Assembly: GCA_963769255.1 (NCBI GenBank)
Contig: CAVYKV010000001.1
Location: forward strand, 2,542,001 to 2,606,000
Reading direction: 5' to 3'
Length of the DNA: 64,000 nt
DNA from: JAKACA01 sp963769255
Lineage (GTDB): Bacteria; Actinomycetota; Acidimicrobiia; Acidimicrobiales; Bog-793
Under the pieces are notes generated by a model. The model worked only from the letters and a program-made list of their open reading frames with translations, was not told where the DNA came from and ran no database searches. Below, one piece after another: positions 17,197 to 25,230 of the stretch (its first letter is position 1; each line of letters begins with the position of its first letter). Made by a program: the position numbers and the translations under genes.

Positions 17197-19068
17197 CTAC
17201 GACCCCATCGTCGCCGGCACCACCGCCGGGTACTGCTGCACCGCCCACCGCTCGGCGTCCCAGAAGATGCCGGCCCAGGTCGGGCTGTCGCTCACCCCCC
17301 GCACCTTGGTGTCGAAGACCAGCTCCATCGGTTGCTGGAAGAGCGGGATGCTCGGCAGGTCGAGCCAGAGCCGTGTGTCCGCTGCGATAACGAGGGTCTG
17401 GTCGTCGCTCGGGTTGAGGTTGGACATCGCCTGCTCGAGATCGCTCGCCACGGCCGGGTCCTCGAGACCGAAGACGTCGGCGGTGACGACACCTCCCTCG
17501 ACGGCGCCCTCCTCCCGGCCGTACGGAGCCGGGAGCTGCGCCCGCTCCCGCTCCACCGCCCCCGGCGTGACGTCCGCCCCGGGCGATATCGGCGGGAGCA
17601 CCGAGCCGGAGTAGACGGAGAGCTGCGTGGCCGGGAACGGCGTGAGGAGAAACGGGGCGATGGCCAGCTGGTAGTCGCCGAGAGGCAGCGCCTGGCCGAG
17701 GACTTCGGGGAGCGACTCGGCGCGCACGTGAACGACGAGACCGGCCGCCTCCAGCTCGCTCTCGATGACGACAGCCGCCGACCGCACGACGGAGATGCCG
17801 GTCGGGACGAGGAGGGAGACGGTGAGGGGTTCCCCGGACAGCGACGACTCCCAGGTCCCCGACGGCCCGAGAACGTAGCCCGCCTGCTTGAAGGCCGCCG
17901 TGGCGGCCGCCGGGTCGTACTGCCCGTTTCCGGCGTTGAGGGTCGTGGAGCCGTTCGACGTCGCGCCGGCGGCGACGCTCGGCACGCTCGGCTCGGCGCC
18001 CGTCGGAAGGCCGAGCCCGAGCGCCAGGCGGCTGCCGTAGGGGGCGTAGGCGGGATCGGCCAGCCCGGCCGAGTCGGCCGTGATCTCGTCGAGGTCGAGG
18101 GAGTGTTCGATGGCGGTCCGCAGCTCGAGCGAGCCAACGGTGGCGTCGTCCATGTTGAAGCACAACTGCCAGAGCGTGGGCGCCTGCTCGGCCGTCGAGC
18201 TGAGGGCGAGGCCCGAGGCGGCGGCGGTGGCGGTCGTCTCGGCCACCTCAGCACTGCTCGGCACCTCGGCAATGTTCACGAGCCCGCGGCGCAGTTCGGC
18301 CAGCTCGTCACGCGGGGGCACCATCTTGAGGACGATGTGGGCGAGGCCGGCGGGAACCAACCAATAGCGCGGGTTGCGGGAGAGCACGAGCTCCTTGCCG
18401 GGAGTGAACGAGGTGATCTCGAAGGGCCCGCCGGAGACGACGCGTGACGGGTCGAAGCCCTGGAAGGCCGCCGCCCAGCCGTAAGCCTGCCCGATGTGGG
18501 CGGGCACGAGGTCAGAGAAGAGCGACTCCCACTCCGTGAAGGGCTGCGAGAAGGTCACGGTGATGACCGATCCCCCGCTGCCGGCGGTGATGCTCGTGAT
18601 GTCGTCGTAGCCGGCCGCCAGCCCCGAGTCGGGCAGGTGACGCGCCCAGAGCACCTGCTCGTGCCAGTTGTAGACGAAGTCGGCAACACCGATGGGGGTG
18701 CCGTCCGACCAGACCGCCTTCGGGTTGAGGGTGTAGACGACGGTGAAGGGCGAGAGCGACTCGACCTCGGCATCCTCCACAAAGCCCGGCTCCGTCGTCG
18801 TCCCCAACTGGGGCTCCGTCAGGAACGCCTGCGGCCACACCTGCTCCATCACTTCCGTCGTGATCTCGTTGGCGCCGGCCGGTGAGGAGGGGTTGAAGTT
18901 CGTCGGCAGGCTCGGGACGGCGATGACGACGGTGGCGTTCCGTTGGAACTCGGGAGGGTTGAGCGTCGTGGTCGTGTGGCTCGTCAGGGAGGGACTGCTG
19001 GTGCACCCCGCCACGCATGACACGGCGCCTAGCGCCGCCACGAGGAGCGGGAGTCGCCTGTGCCTCAA
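17197..19068 (-). CDS. ABC transporter substrate-binding lipoprotein (SBP_bac_5, peptide type)
   Basis: Start taken at TTG 19068, whose TTGA overlaps the secG stop; a frame open further upstream reads through secG and is not coding. This gives 623 residues. The signal peptide is lipoprotein-type with lipobox VAGC (MRHRRLPLLVAALGAVSCVAGC at the start). The SBP_bac_5 fold is shown by FVYTLNP-like VVYTLNPKAVWSDGTPI, FVYNWHEQVL and RNPRYW. It is predicted to bind peptides or similar ligands outside the membrane. No permease or ATPase genes are next to it; the importer at 44-50 kb has its own binding protein. Placement at the end of a glycolysis-secretion operon is unusual. Confidence 0.88.
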   Translation of the reverse strand: MRHRRLPLLVAALGAVSCVAGCTSSPSLTSHTTTTLNPPEFQRNATVVIAVPSLPTNFNPSSPAGANEITTEVMEQVWPQAFLTEPQLGTTTEPGFVEDAEVESLSPFTVVYTLNPKAVWSDGTPIGVADFVYNWHEQVLWARHLPDSGLAAGYDDITSITAGSGGSVITVTFSQPFTEWESLFSDLVPAHIGQAYGWAAAFQGFDPSRVVSGGPFEITSFTPGKELVLSRNPRYWLVPAGLAHIVLKMVPPRDELAELRRGLVNIAEVPSSAEVAETTATAAASGLALSSTAEQAPTLWQLCFNMDDATVGSLELRTAIEHSLDLDEITADSAGLADPAYAPYGSRLALGLGLPTGAEPSVPSVAAGATSNGSTTLNAGNGQYDPAAATAAFKQAGYVLGPSGTWESSLSGEPLTVSLLVPTGISVVRSAAVVIESELEAAGLVVHVRAESLPEVLGQALPLGDYQLAIAPFLLTPFPATQLSVYSGSVLPPISPGADVTPGAVERERAQLPAPYGREEGAVEGGVVTADVFGLEDPAVASDLEQAMSNLNPSDDQTLVIAADTRLWLDLPSIPLFQQPMELVFDTKVRGVSDSPTWAGIFWDAERWAVQQYPAVVPATMGS

Positions 19069-19298
19069 CCGCTCCAACGGAGCGACAGGGCGAGGGTGAT
19101 GAAAGCGAAAAGGAGGACGAAGGCCACCGTGATGCGGTCCAGGTTGCGCTCCGCCACGGTCGACCCGGCGGCCGAGGCGCCGCTCGAGGCGCCGAACATG
19201 TCGGAGAGCCCGCCACCGCGCCCGCTGTGCAGGAGGACCAGTACGACGAGGCCGAAGGCGACCATCGTGTCGATCACCACCAGGACGTCGGTCAGCAC
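19065..19298 (-). CDS. secG: Preprotein translocase subunit SecG
   Basis: The 77-residue product has two hydrophobic segments (VVIDTMVAFGLVVLVLLH and ITVAFVLLFAFITLALSL). Between them is the glycine-rich cytoplasmic loop SGRGGGLSDMFGASSGASAAG, a SecG hallmark. It is an accessory subunit of the SecYEG channel. Position directly after gap-pgk-tpiA matches the common gram-positive order. The stop is shared with the start of the lipoprotein gene downstream. Confidence 0.95.
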   Translation of the reverse strand: MLTDVLVVIDTMVAFGLVVLVLLHSGRGGGLSDMFGASSGASAAGSTVAERNLDRITVAFVLLFAFITLALSLRWSG

Positions 19299-19400
19299 CG
19301 GTACAGCTCTCCTCGATCGATCTCACGGGGCAGTCGGCGGCGCCTGTGCGGCCCAGCCGGACGGTTCGTCAGGCTACCACCGGGGGTGCCCGGGCCGACC

Positions 19401-20189
19401 TCAGGCGCCGGCGTGGGCGATGGCGGAGTAGCTGATGGGATCGAGGCTGGCCCCCCCGACGAGGAGACCGTCGACGTCGGGGCAGGCGAGGAGGCTCCCG
19501 GCGTTGTCGGGGGTCACAGAGCCGCCGTACTGCACCCGTACGGCGGCGGCCGCCTGCTGTCCGCCGAGCCGCTCGACGGCCGCCCGCACACAGGCGGCCA
19601 TCTCCTGGGCGTCGCCCGGGGTGGCGACCTCACCCGTGCCGATGGCCCAGATGGGCTCGTAGGCGACGACGAGGCCGCCGACGACGTCGGCCGGGCGGCC
19701 TTCGAGCGCCCACTCGAGCTGGCCCACGACCTTCCCGACGGCGTCGCCTGCCTGGCGCTCGGCCAGGGTCTCGCCGACGCAGAGGATCGGCGTCATGCCG
19801 TGGCGCAAGATGGCGTCGAGCTTTTGGCGGACGATCTCGTCGGTCTCGCCGCTGTGGGCGCGGCGCTCCGAGTGACCCACGAGGACGAAGCGGACTCCGA
19901 GCTTGGCGAGCATCTCAGCGCTCACCTCGCCCGTGAATGCCCCCCGGTCCTCCATGTGGCAGGTCTGGGCGCCGAGGGCGACGGGCACGGAGTCCGACTC
20001 GACGGCCGTCTGCACGGAGCGCAAGGAGGTGAACGTCGGGTGCAGGGAGGCCACCCGGCCGTCGGGGAGGGGGGAGGCGCGGAGGATGGCGGCCAATTTC
20101 TGGACGAATTGGATGGCCTCGTAGTGGTTGTGGTTCATCTTCCAGTTGCCGCTGATGAGCAGCTCCCGTCGCGCCGGCGGGTCAGCCAC
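19401..20189 (-). CDS. tpiA: Triosephosphate isomerase
   Basis: The 262-residue product interconverts dihydroxyacetone phosphate and glyceraldehyde 3-phosphate in glycolysis. Active-site residues are visible: Asn and Lys in SGNWKMN, His in VGHSERR, and catalytic Glu in VVAYEPIWAIGTG with its mobile loop. The phosphate-binding YGGSV and LLVGGASL segments are present. Start is GTG 20189, overlapping the pgk stop by eight bases; a longer open frame upstream is the shadow of pgk. A 102-base gap separates it from secG. Confidence 0.96.
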   Translation of the reverse strand: MADPPARRELLISGNWKMNHNHYEAIQFVQKLAAILRASPLPDGRVASLHPTFTSLRSVQTAVESDSVPVALGAQTCHMEDRGAFTGEVSAEMLAKLGVRFVLVGHSERRAHSGETDEIVRQKLDAILRHGMTPILCVGETLAERQAGDAVGKVVGQLEWALEGRPADVVGGLVVAYEPIWAIGTGEVATPGDAQEMAACVRAAVERLGGQQAAAAVRVQYGGSVTPDNAGSLLACPDVDGLLVGGASLDPISYSAIAHAGA

Positions 20190-21390
20190 CGCCACCACCA
20201 CCGCCGCCACCGCTTGAGGTGCGGGCGAAGGACTCCCGCAGGGCGCGGAGGCCCGGGAGGTCCCCGTACTCGAGGAGCTGGAGGGAGGCACCGCCGCCCG
20301 TCGAGATGTGGCCGATGCGGTCGCTGAGCCCGTAGCGGTTGACGGCAGCGACGCTGTCACCACCCCCGATGACGGTGCGCCCGGAGGAGGCGGCCACTGC
20401 CGCCGCCACGGCACGGGTGCCGGCGGCGAATCGAGCGTCCTCGAAGACCCCCATCGGGCCGTTCCACAGCACGGTGGCTGCCTCCCTGATGATCCCGCCG
20501 AAGAGCTCGGCCGACGCAGGCCCGATGTCGTAGCCCGTCCATCCCGCCGGGATGGAACGCCCGACGATCTGCACGTCGCCGCCGGCCGAGGTGGCGTCCC
20601 CGGCCACCAGGGGACCCTCCGTGTGCAGCTCGACCCTGGGGGCAGCCGCCACGAAGTCCACGGGCAACACGATGTTGTCGCGCTCGGCGAGGAGCGCCTT
20701 GCACGCCTCCACCCTGGAGGCGTCGACGAGGGAGGCGCCGGTGCCCTCCCCGAGGGCCTGCGTGAAGGTGAAGGCCATGGCGCCGCCGACGAGGAGGCGG
20801 TCGGCCACTGTGGAGAGCCTCTCGAGGAGCCCGAGCTTGTCGGCCACCTTGGCGCCCCCGATGACGACGACGAAGGGTCGGGCGGGGTCGTCGAGGAGGC
20901 CGCCGAGCTGCTCGACCTCCCGCTGCACGAGGCGGCCGGCGGCGGAGGGCAGCAGCGTCGGCGGCCCGACGACGGAGGCGTCCTCCCGGTGGCAGACACC
21001 GAAGGCGTCGTTCACGAAGCAGTCCTGGCCGGCCACGAGCTCGGCCACGAAGGCCGGGTCGTTCGCCTTCTCGCCCGGGGAGAACCGCAGGTTCTCGAGC
21101 AGGCGCACCCCGGGGACCATGGCCGAAAGGACCTCCCGCACGGGCTCGACGTCATAACGGGGGTCGGGCGCCCCTGCCGGCCGGCCGAGATGTGTGCACG
21201 CCGTCACGACGGCGCCCTTCTCGAGGAGCCACGTCAGCGTGGGGAGGGCGGCGCGGATGCGGAAGTCGTCGGTGACGACGCGGCGCCCTGCAGCGTCGGT
21301 GCCGAGGGGGACATTGAGATCGAGGCGGACGAGGACGCGTTTCGATCTCAGCTCCCCGAGATCCTCGAGGAGCGGCAGGCGTCCTGTCAC
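20182..21390 (-). CDS. pgk: Phosphoglycerate kinase
   Basis: The 402-residue product transfers phosphate from 1,3-bisphosphoglycerate to ADP. The N-domain shows VLVRLDLNVPL and HLGRP, and the substrate-binding segment LLENLRFSPGEKANDPAF. The nucleotide domain shows VVIGGAKVADKLGLL, GGGDSVAAV and ISTGGGASLQLLE. Start is GTG 21390 with GTGA overlapping the gap stop. The C-terminus carries an unusual run of nine glycines not part of the normal fold. Its codons run straight into the tpiA start, so it may be a low-complexity extension. Confidence 0.97.
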   Translation of the reverse strand: MTGRLPLLEDLGELRSKRVLVRLDLNVPLGTDAAGRRVVTDDFRIRAALPTLTWLLEKGAVVTACTHLGRPAGAPDPRYDVEPVREVLSAMVPGVRLLENLRFSPGEKANDPAFVAELVAGQDCFVNDAFGVCHREDASVVGPPTLLPSAAGRLVQREVEQLGGLLDDPARPFVVVIGGAKVADKLGLLERLSTVADRLLVGGAMAFTFTQALGEGTGASLVDASRVEACKALLAERDNIVLPVDFVAAAPRVELHTEGPLVAGDATSAGGDVQIVGRSIPAGWTGYDIGPASAELFGGIIREAATVLWNGPMGVFEDARFAAGTRAVAAAVAASSGRTVIGGGDSVAAVNRYGLSDRIGHISTGGGASLQLLEYGDLPGLRALRESFARTSSGGGGGGGGG

Positions 21391-22421
21391 CGGGCGCCTA
21401 CCAGGCGGCAGAGATCGATGAGCCGGTTCGAGTACCCCCACTCGTTGTCGTACCAGCCGAGCACCTTCACGAGGGCGGAGGAGTCGTCGAGACCGATCGC
21501 CATCGTGAGGGTGGAGTCGAAGACGCAGGAGGCGGCGTTGCCCACGATGTCGCTCGAGACGATCTGGTCCTCGTTGTAGACGAGGTATCCCTGCAGCGGC
21601 CCGTCGGAGGCGGCGGAGCGGAAGGCATCGTTGACCTCGGCGGCACTCGGGGCGGCGCCGAGCACGGCCGTGAGGTCGGTGATGGAGCCGTCGACGACCG
21701 GCACGCGCAGCGAGGCGCCGTCGAGGCGCCCCTTCATGGCCTCGAGCACGAGGCTCGTCGCCCGGGCGGCCCCCGTGCTGGAGGGGACGATGTTCACGGC
21801 CGCCGCCCTCGCCCGCCGCAGGTTGTCACGCCCGAGGTCGAGCAGCTCCTGGTCGTTCGTATAGGCGTGCACCGTCGTCATGAGTCCCTGCCGGAGGCCG
21901 AAGGCGTCGTCGAGGACCTTCACCATGGGGACGAGGCAGTTCGTCGTGCAGGAGGCGTTGGAGACGACGACGTGACGGGAGGGGTCGAAGTCGCCGTCGT
22001 TCACGCCCATGACGAAGGTGGCGTCTGCGTCCTTGGAAGGCGCCGAGATGATGACGCGGGAGGCGCCGGCCTCGACGTGCGCCATGGCGGCGTCCCTGCC
22101 GGTGAAGCGCCCCGTCGATTCGATGACGACCTCGACGCCGAGGGCGCCCCAGCCGAGTGCCTTCGGGTCGGGCTCTCGCAGGACGGCCACGTCGCGCCCG
22201 CCCACGCGGATGCCGCTCTCGGTCTCCTCGACGTGCTGCGCCAACCGGCCGTGTGTCGAGTCGTACTTGAGAAGGTGGATGGATGTCTCCCGCGACACCA
22301 TGTCGTTCACGGCGACAAGGTCGACGCCGGGGTCGGCTCCCTCGGCGTCGAGAGCGAGGAGGGCGCGCAGGAAGTTCCTTCCGATGCGGCCGAACCCGTT
22401 GATACCGACTCTCACAGTCAC
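21387..22421 (-). CDS. gap: Glyceraldehyde-3-phosphate dehydrogenase, type I
   Basis: The 344-residue product oxidises glyceraldehyde 3-phosphate using NAD. The Rossmann motif INGFGRIGRNFLRALLA is near the N-terminus, and the active site ASCTTNCLVPMVKVLDD holds the catalytic Cys. TVHAYTNDQ and the C-terminal YDNEWGYSNRLIDL are present. Start is GTG 22421, nine bases after GGAGG (22435-22431); a GTG six bases later is possible. It is the first gene of the gap-pgk-tpiA-secG run. The 160 bases up to yvcK hold no other gene. Confidence 0.97.
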   Translation of the reverse strand: MTVRVGINGFGRIGRNFLRALLALDAEGADPGVDLVAVNDMVSRETSIHLLKYDSTHGRLAQHVEETESGIRVGGRDVAVLREPDPKALGWGALGVEVVIESTGRFTGRDAAMAHVEAGASRVIISAPSKDADATFVMGVNDGDFDPSRHVVVSNASCTTNCLVPMVKVLDDAFGLRQGLMTTVHAYTNDQELLDLGRDNLRRARAAAVNIVPSSTGAARATSLVLEAMKGRLDGASLRVPVVDGSITDLTAVLGAAPSAAEVNDAFRSAASDGPLQGYLVYNEDQIVSSDIVGNAASCVFDSTLTMAIGLDDSSALVKVLGWYDNEWGYSNRLIDLCRLVGAR

Positions 22422-22581
22422 CTGGTCATCCCTCCACGCCTTGCCGAGTTGGCTTGCGACCACGGCCCGCGCGCCAGTTGCCCGGGCCGCACGGGGCCCT
22501 TCGGCCATGCTCCCAGAGGGCGCACGCTAAGGCAAGGTATCGCCCTGGCCGCCGGAACCGCCGCGCAGGGAGACGCCGCCG

Positions 22582-23550
22582 TCAAGCCGGGAGGAGCGCC
22601 GCCAGTGCCTCGGCCAGCCGCGCCTCGTCGTGGGCGACGAAGCCCTCGGCGGCAAGGGAGGCGAGGACGAGGCGAGGGGCGCCCGCGAGCTCACCGACGG
22701 GAAGGGCGGCCGGGTCGGCGAGGACGACGTCGGCGCCGACGCCGTGGCGGGCGAGCGCCGCCACATGGGTGGCGACGTCGTAGCCGGCTGTCTCGGGGGG
22801 CTGCTCGCGCAGGTTGGCGACGTAGACGCGCTGGCCCGGGGTGCGGGCGAGCGCCTCCCGCAGATCGGGTACGCAGCAGGCGGCGAGCACGCTCGTGTAG
22901 AGCGAACCCGGCCCGATCACGACCTGGTCGGCGGTCTCGAGCGCCCGCACGGCTGCAGCCGGCGGCTCGGGATCGGGCGGGACGAGCGACAGCTGGCGGA
23001 CTCCCGTGGTGGCCATGATGCGCACCTGCCCGTCGACCTCGCCGAAGTCCCCGCTCGCCTTCAGGTCGACGGGGCCCACCGTCGCCGGCAGGACGAGCCC
23101 GAGTGCCCCGAGCAGGCGGCCCGCCTCGGCCACGGCCGCTGCGAAACCATCCGTCGAGACGGCGAGGGCGGCGATGAGGAGGTTGCCGAAGGCGTGTCCG
23201 GCGAGGGCTCCCGTCTCGAAACGATGCTCCATGGCCAACCCGAGTGGCGACGCCGGGAACGGGAGGAGGGCGCCGAGGCACTTGCGGAGGTCGCCCGGGG
23301 CCGGGATGGCCAGATCGGCGCGCAGGCGGCCGCTCGAGCCACCGTCGTCGGCCACCGAGACGATGGCCGTGATCTGGCCGGCGTAACGGCGAGCAGCCCG
23401 CAACGTCTGGGACAGCCCGTGGCCACCTCCGATGGCGACGACGGCGGGTCCTCCGGCCCGCAGGGCGCTCACGCCCTCATCGGCATGCACGACCGCCGCC
23501 CCCGAGGACGCCGGCGCCGGTTCCGGCAGATCGACGTGGGCGCCCGTCAC
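22582..23550 (-). CDS. yvcK: Gluconeogenesis factor YvcK/CofD-like protein
   Basis: The 322-residue product shows the family start VVAIGGGHGLSQTLRAARRY, then TAIVSVADDGGSSGRLR, DLRKCLGALL and GHAFGNLLIAAL, which form the nucleotide-sugar or coenzyme-like binding fold. ADQVVIGPGSLYTSVLA lies in the middle. YvcK proteins bind UDP-sugars and tune carbon flow and cell-wall synthesis. GTG 23550 overlaps the rapZ stop (GTGA). In most Actinobacteria whiA follows directly; here gap comes next instead. Confidence 0.93.
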   Translation of the reverse strand: MTGAHVDLPEPAPASSGAAVVHADEGVSALRAGGPAVVAIGGGHGLSQTLRAARRYAGQITAIVSVADDGGSSGRLRADLAIPAPGDLRKCLGALLPFPASPLGLAMEHRFETGALAGHAFGNLLIAALAVSTDGFAAAVAEAGRLLGALGLVLPATVGPVDLKASGDFGEVDGQVRIMATTGVRQLSLVPPDPEPPAAAVRALETADQVVIGPGSLYTSVLAACCVPDLREALARTPGQRVYVANLREQPPETAGYDVATHVAALARHGVGADVVLADPAALPVGELAGAPRLVLASLAAEGFVAHDEARLAEALAALLPA

Positions 23551-24404
23551 CGCCCGAGGTCCCGGTGGTACACCGTCGGGTTGAAGCCGGCCTGGCGGAT
23601 GACGGCGGCGAGCTCTTCGGCCATGACGACCGAGCGGTGCTGGCCACCCGTGCAGCCGATGGCGATCGAGAGGTAGGACTTCCCCTCCCGGGCGTAGGCG
23701 GGGAGGATGAGGTCGAACAGGTCGGTGAGGCGGGCGAGGAGGGCCTTCGAGTCCGGGTTCGAGAGGACGTAGTCGCGCACGGGCTCGTCGAGCCCGGACA
23801 GCGCCCGGAGCTCGGGCACCCAGTGCGGGTTCGGGAGGAAGCGGCAGTCGATGACGAGGTCGGCGTCGAGGGGGAGCCCGTGCTTGAAACCGAACGACAC
23901 GAGGTTCATGTCCATGCCGCCCGCCCCCGACTGGTCGAGGAGGTCGATGAGTCGCTCGCGCAGCTCGTGCACCGTGAGGTCACCGGTGTCGATGACGACG
24001 TCGGCCTCCTCCCGCAGCTCCTTCAGGAGCTCCCGCTCCCGCCGGATCGACTCGAGGACGCCGCCGCCCTCGATCTCGATGGGGTGCCGGCGCCGGCTCC
24101 CCTCGTAGCGCCGCACGAGGATCTCGTCGGGAGCCTCGAGGAAGAGCACGCGCACGCGGGCGCCGGAGGACTTGAGCGAGTCGATGGCGGGCCGCAGGTC
24201 GGCGATGCCCTCGTAGCCGCCTCGCCCGGACACGAGGCAGAGCCGCTCGTACTCGCTGCCCGGCTGGTTGGCGAGCTCGCCCACGCGGCCGAGGAGAGCG
24301 GGCGGCAGGTTGTCGATGACGAACCAACCGCGGTCGTCGAAGGTGGCGGCCGCCGTGGAGCGCCCGGCGCCCGACATGCCCACGAGGAAGAGGTACTCCG
24401 CCAT
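23547..24404 (-). CDS. rapZ: RNase adapter RapZ / nucleotide-binding protein
   Basis: The 285-residue product has the P-loop GMSGAGRSTAAATFDDRG near the N-terminus (Arg in place of the usual Lys, common in Actinobacteria). It also has FVIDNLPPALL and RRHPIEIEGGG, and the C-terminal IAIGCTGGQHRSVVMAEELA typical of the family. In proteobacteria RapZ controls GlmS via small RNAs; in Actinobacteria the role is less clear but it is always linked with yvcK. ATG 24404 begins after a short spacer from the methyltransferase gene. Confidence 0.94.
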   Translation of the reverse strand: MAEYLFLVGMSGAGRSTAAATFDDRGWFVIDNLPPALLGRVGELANQPGSEYERLCLVSGRGGYEGIADLRPAIDSLKSSGARVRVLFLEAPDEILVRRYEGSRRRHPIEIEGGGVLESIRRERELLKELREEADVVIDTGDLTVHELRERLIDLLDQSGAGGMDMNLVSFGFKHGLPLDADLVIDCRFLPNPHWVPELRALSGLDEPVRDYVLSNPDSKALLARLTDLFDLILPAYAREGKSYLSIAIGCTGGQHRSVVMAEELAAVIRQAGFNPTVYHRDLGR

Positions 24405-24474
24405 CTCGGGGCCATTCTGCCATCGCGGCGGCCGTGTCGAGCGGTCCCCCTCCACTGCGCAGCCCGCCGCCGGC

Positions 24475-25230
24475 TCAGCGGCGCTCGAAGGCCATGAGGC
24501 AGAGACGCGGCATGGCCCTCTCCAGCTCGACGTCAACGGAGCCGTCGAGGAACTCGAGCGGGGGCGCCGGTTCCTCCATGCGCACGAGGTAGAGCCCGAG
24601 CTCGGCGAGCGGGTTGATGTAGCGCGAGAGGGGGCGGTGGGCGAAGGTGACGCGCACACCGAGATCGACTTGCTCGACGTTCCTCGTTTCAGGCAGGTAG
24701 GCGCCGATCCGCCAGTACCGCTCGCCGAGGATGGCGTCGTCGACGAGCCCGCTCGCCGGCCCCTGCACGATGGGATGGTTGATGAGGAGGAGGAAGCGTC
24801 CTGCGGGCGACAGCACGCGCGCCACCTCGGCGAGGACACGGTCGGGATCCGTCGTGTGCTCGATCACGAGACAGCACACGACGCCGTCGAAGCTGCCGTC
24901 CGGGAAGGGCAGCGCCTCGCCCGCCGCCTGCACGAAGGCGGGACCGCCGCCTTCCGCCCGGGCATTGGCGAGCTGGCCGCTCGAGACGTCGAGACCGACG
25001 ATGAGGTCCGGGGGCCGTGCCTCGCCGGCGAGGCGCCGCGCCAGCTGCCCCTCCCCCGTGCCGAGGTCGAGCACGTGGCGGGCACCCGCCATGTGCGACA
25101 CGGCGAGGGGCAGGATCTGGAGTTCGTACTCGGCGTCGGCGCCGTGGGTGAAGGTCTGCCGCCACCACGGCGCCAGCTCGTCCCAGGTGGGCGTGGATGC
25201 CACCTCGCCCGCAGCGTCAGTCACGGGCAC
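24475..25230 (-). CDS. Class I SAM-dependent methyltransferase
   Basis: The 251-residue product has SAM-binding motif I (HVLDLGTGEGQLARRL), the acidic end of strand 2 (IVGLDVSSGQL), FPDGSFDGVVCCLVIEH and a post-I helix, like Methyltransf_11/UbiE-type enzymes. The C-terminal half is a substrate-specific cap. Substrate unknown. Start GTG 25230 or 25224 overlaps the uvrC stop, so the two are coupled. It sits between uvrC and rapZ, where many Actinobacteria have no extra gene. Confidence 0.85.
   Translation of the reverse strand: MPVTDAAGEVASTPTWDELAPWWRQTFTHGADAEYELQILPLAVSHMAGARHVLDLGTGEGQLARRLAGEARPPDLIVGLDVSSGQLANARAEGGGPAFVQAAGEALPFPDGSFDGVVCCLVIEHTTDPDRVLAEVARVLSPAGRFLLLINHPIVQGPASGLVDDAILGERYWRIGAYLPETRNVEQVDLGVRVTFAHRPLSRYINPLAELGLYLVRMEEPAPPLEFLDGSVDVELERAMPRLCLMAFERR

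Noticed and set aside
16970..17614. Plus-strand open frame across the 64-bp repeat
   Set aside because: It merely translates the repeat and the antisense of the lipoprotein gene.
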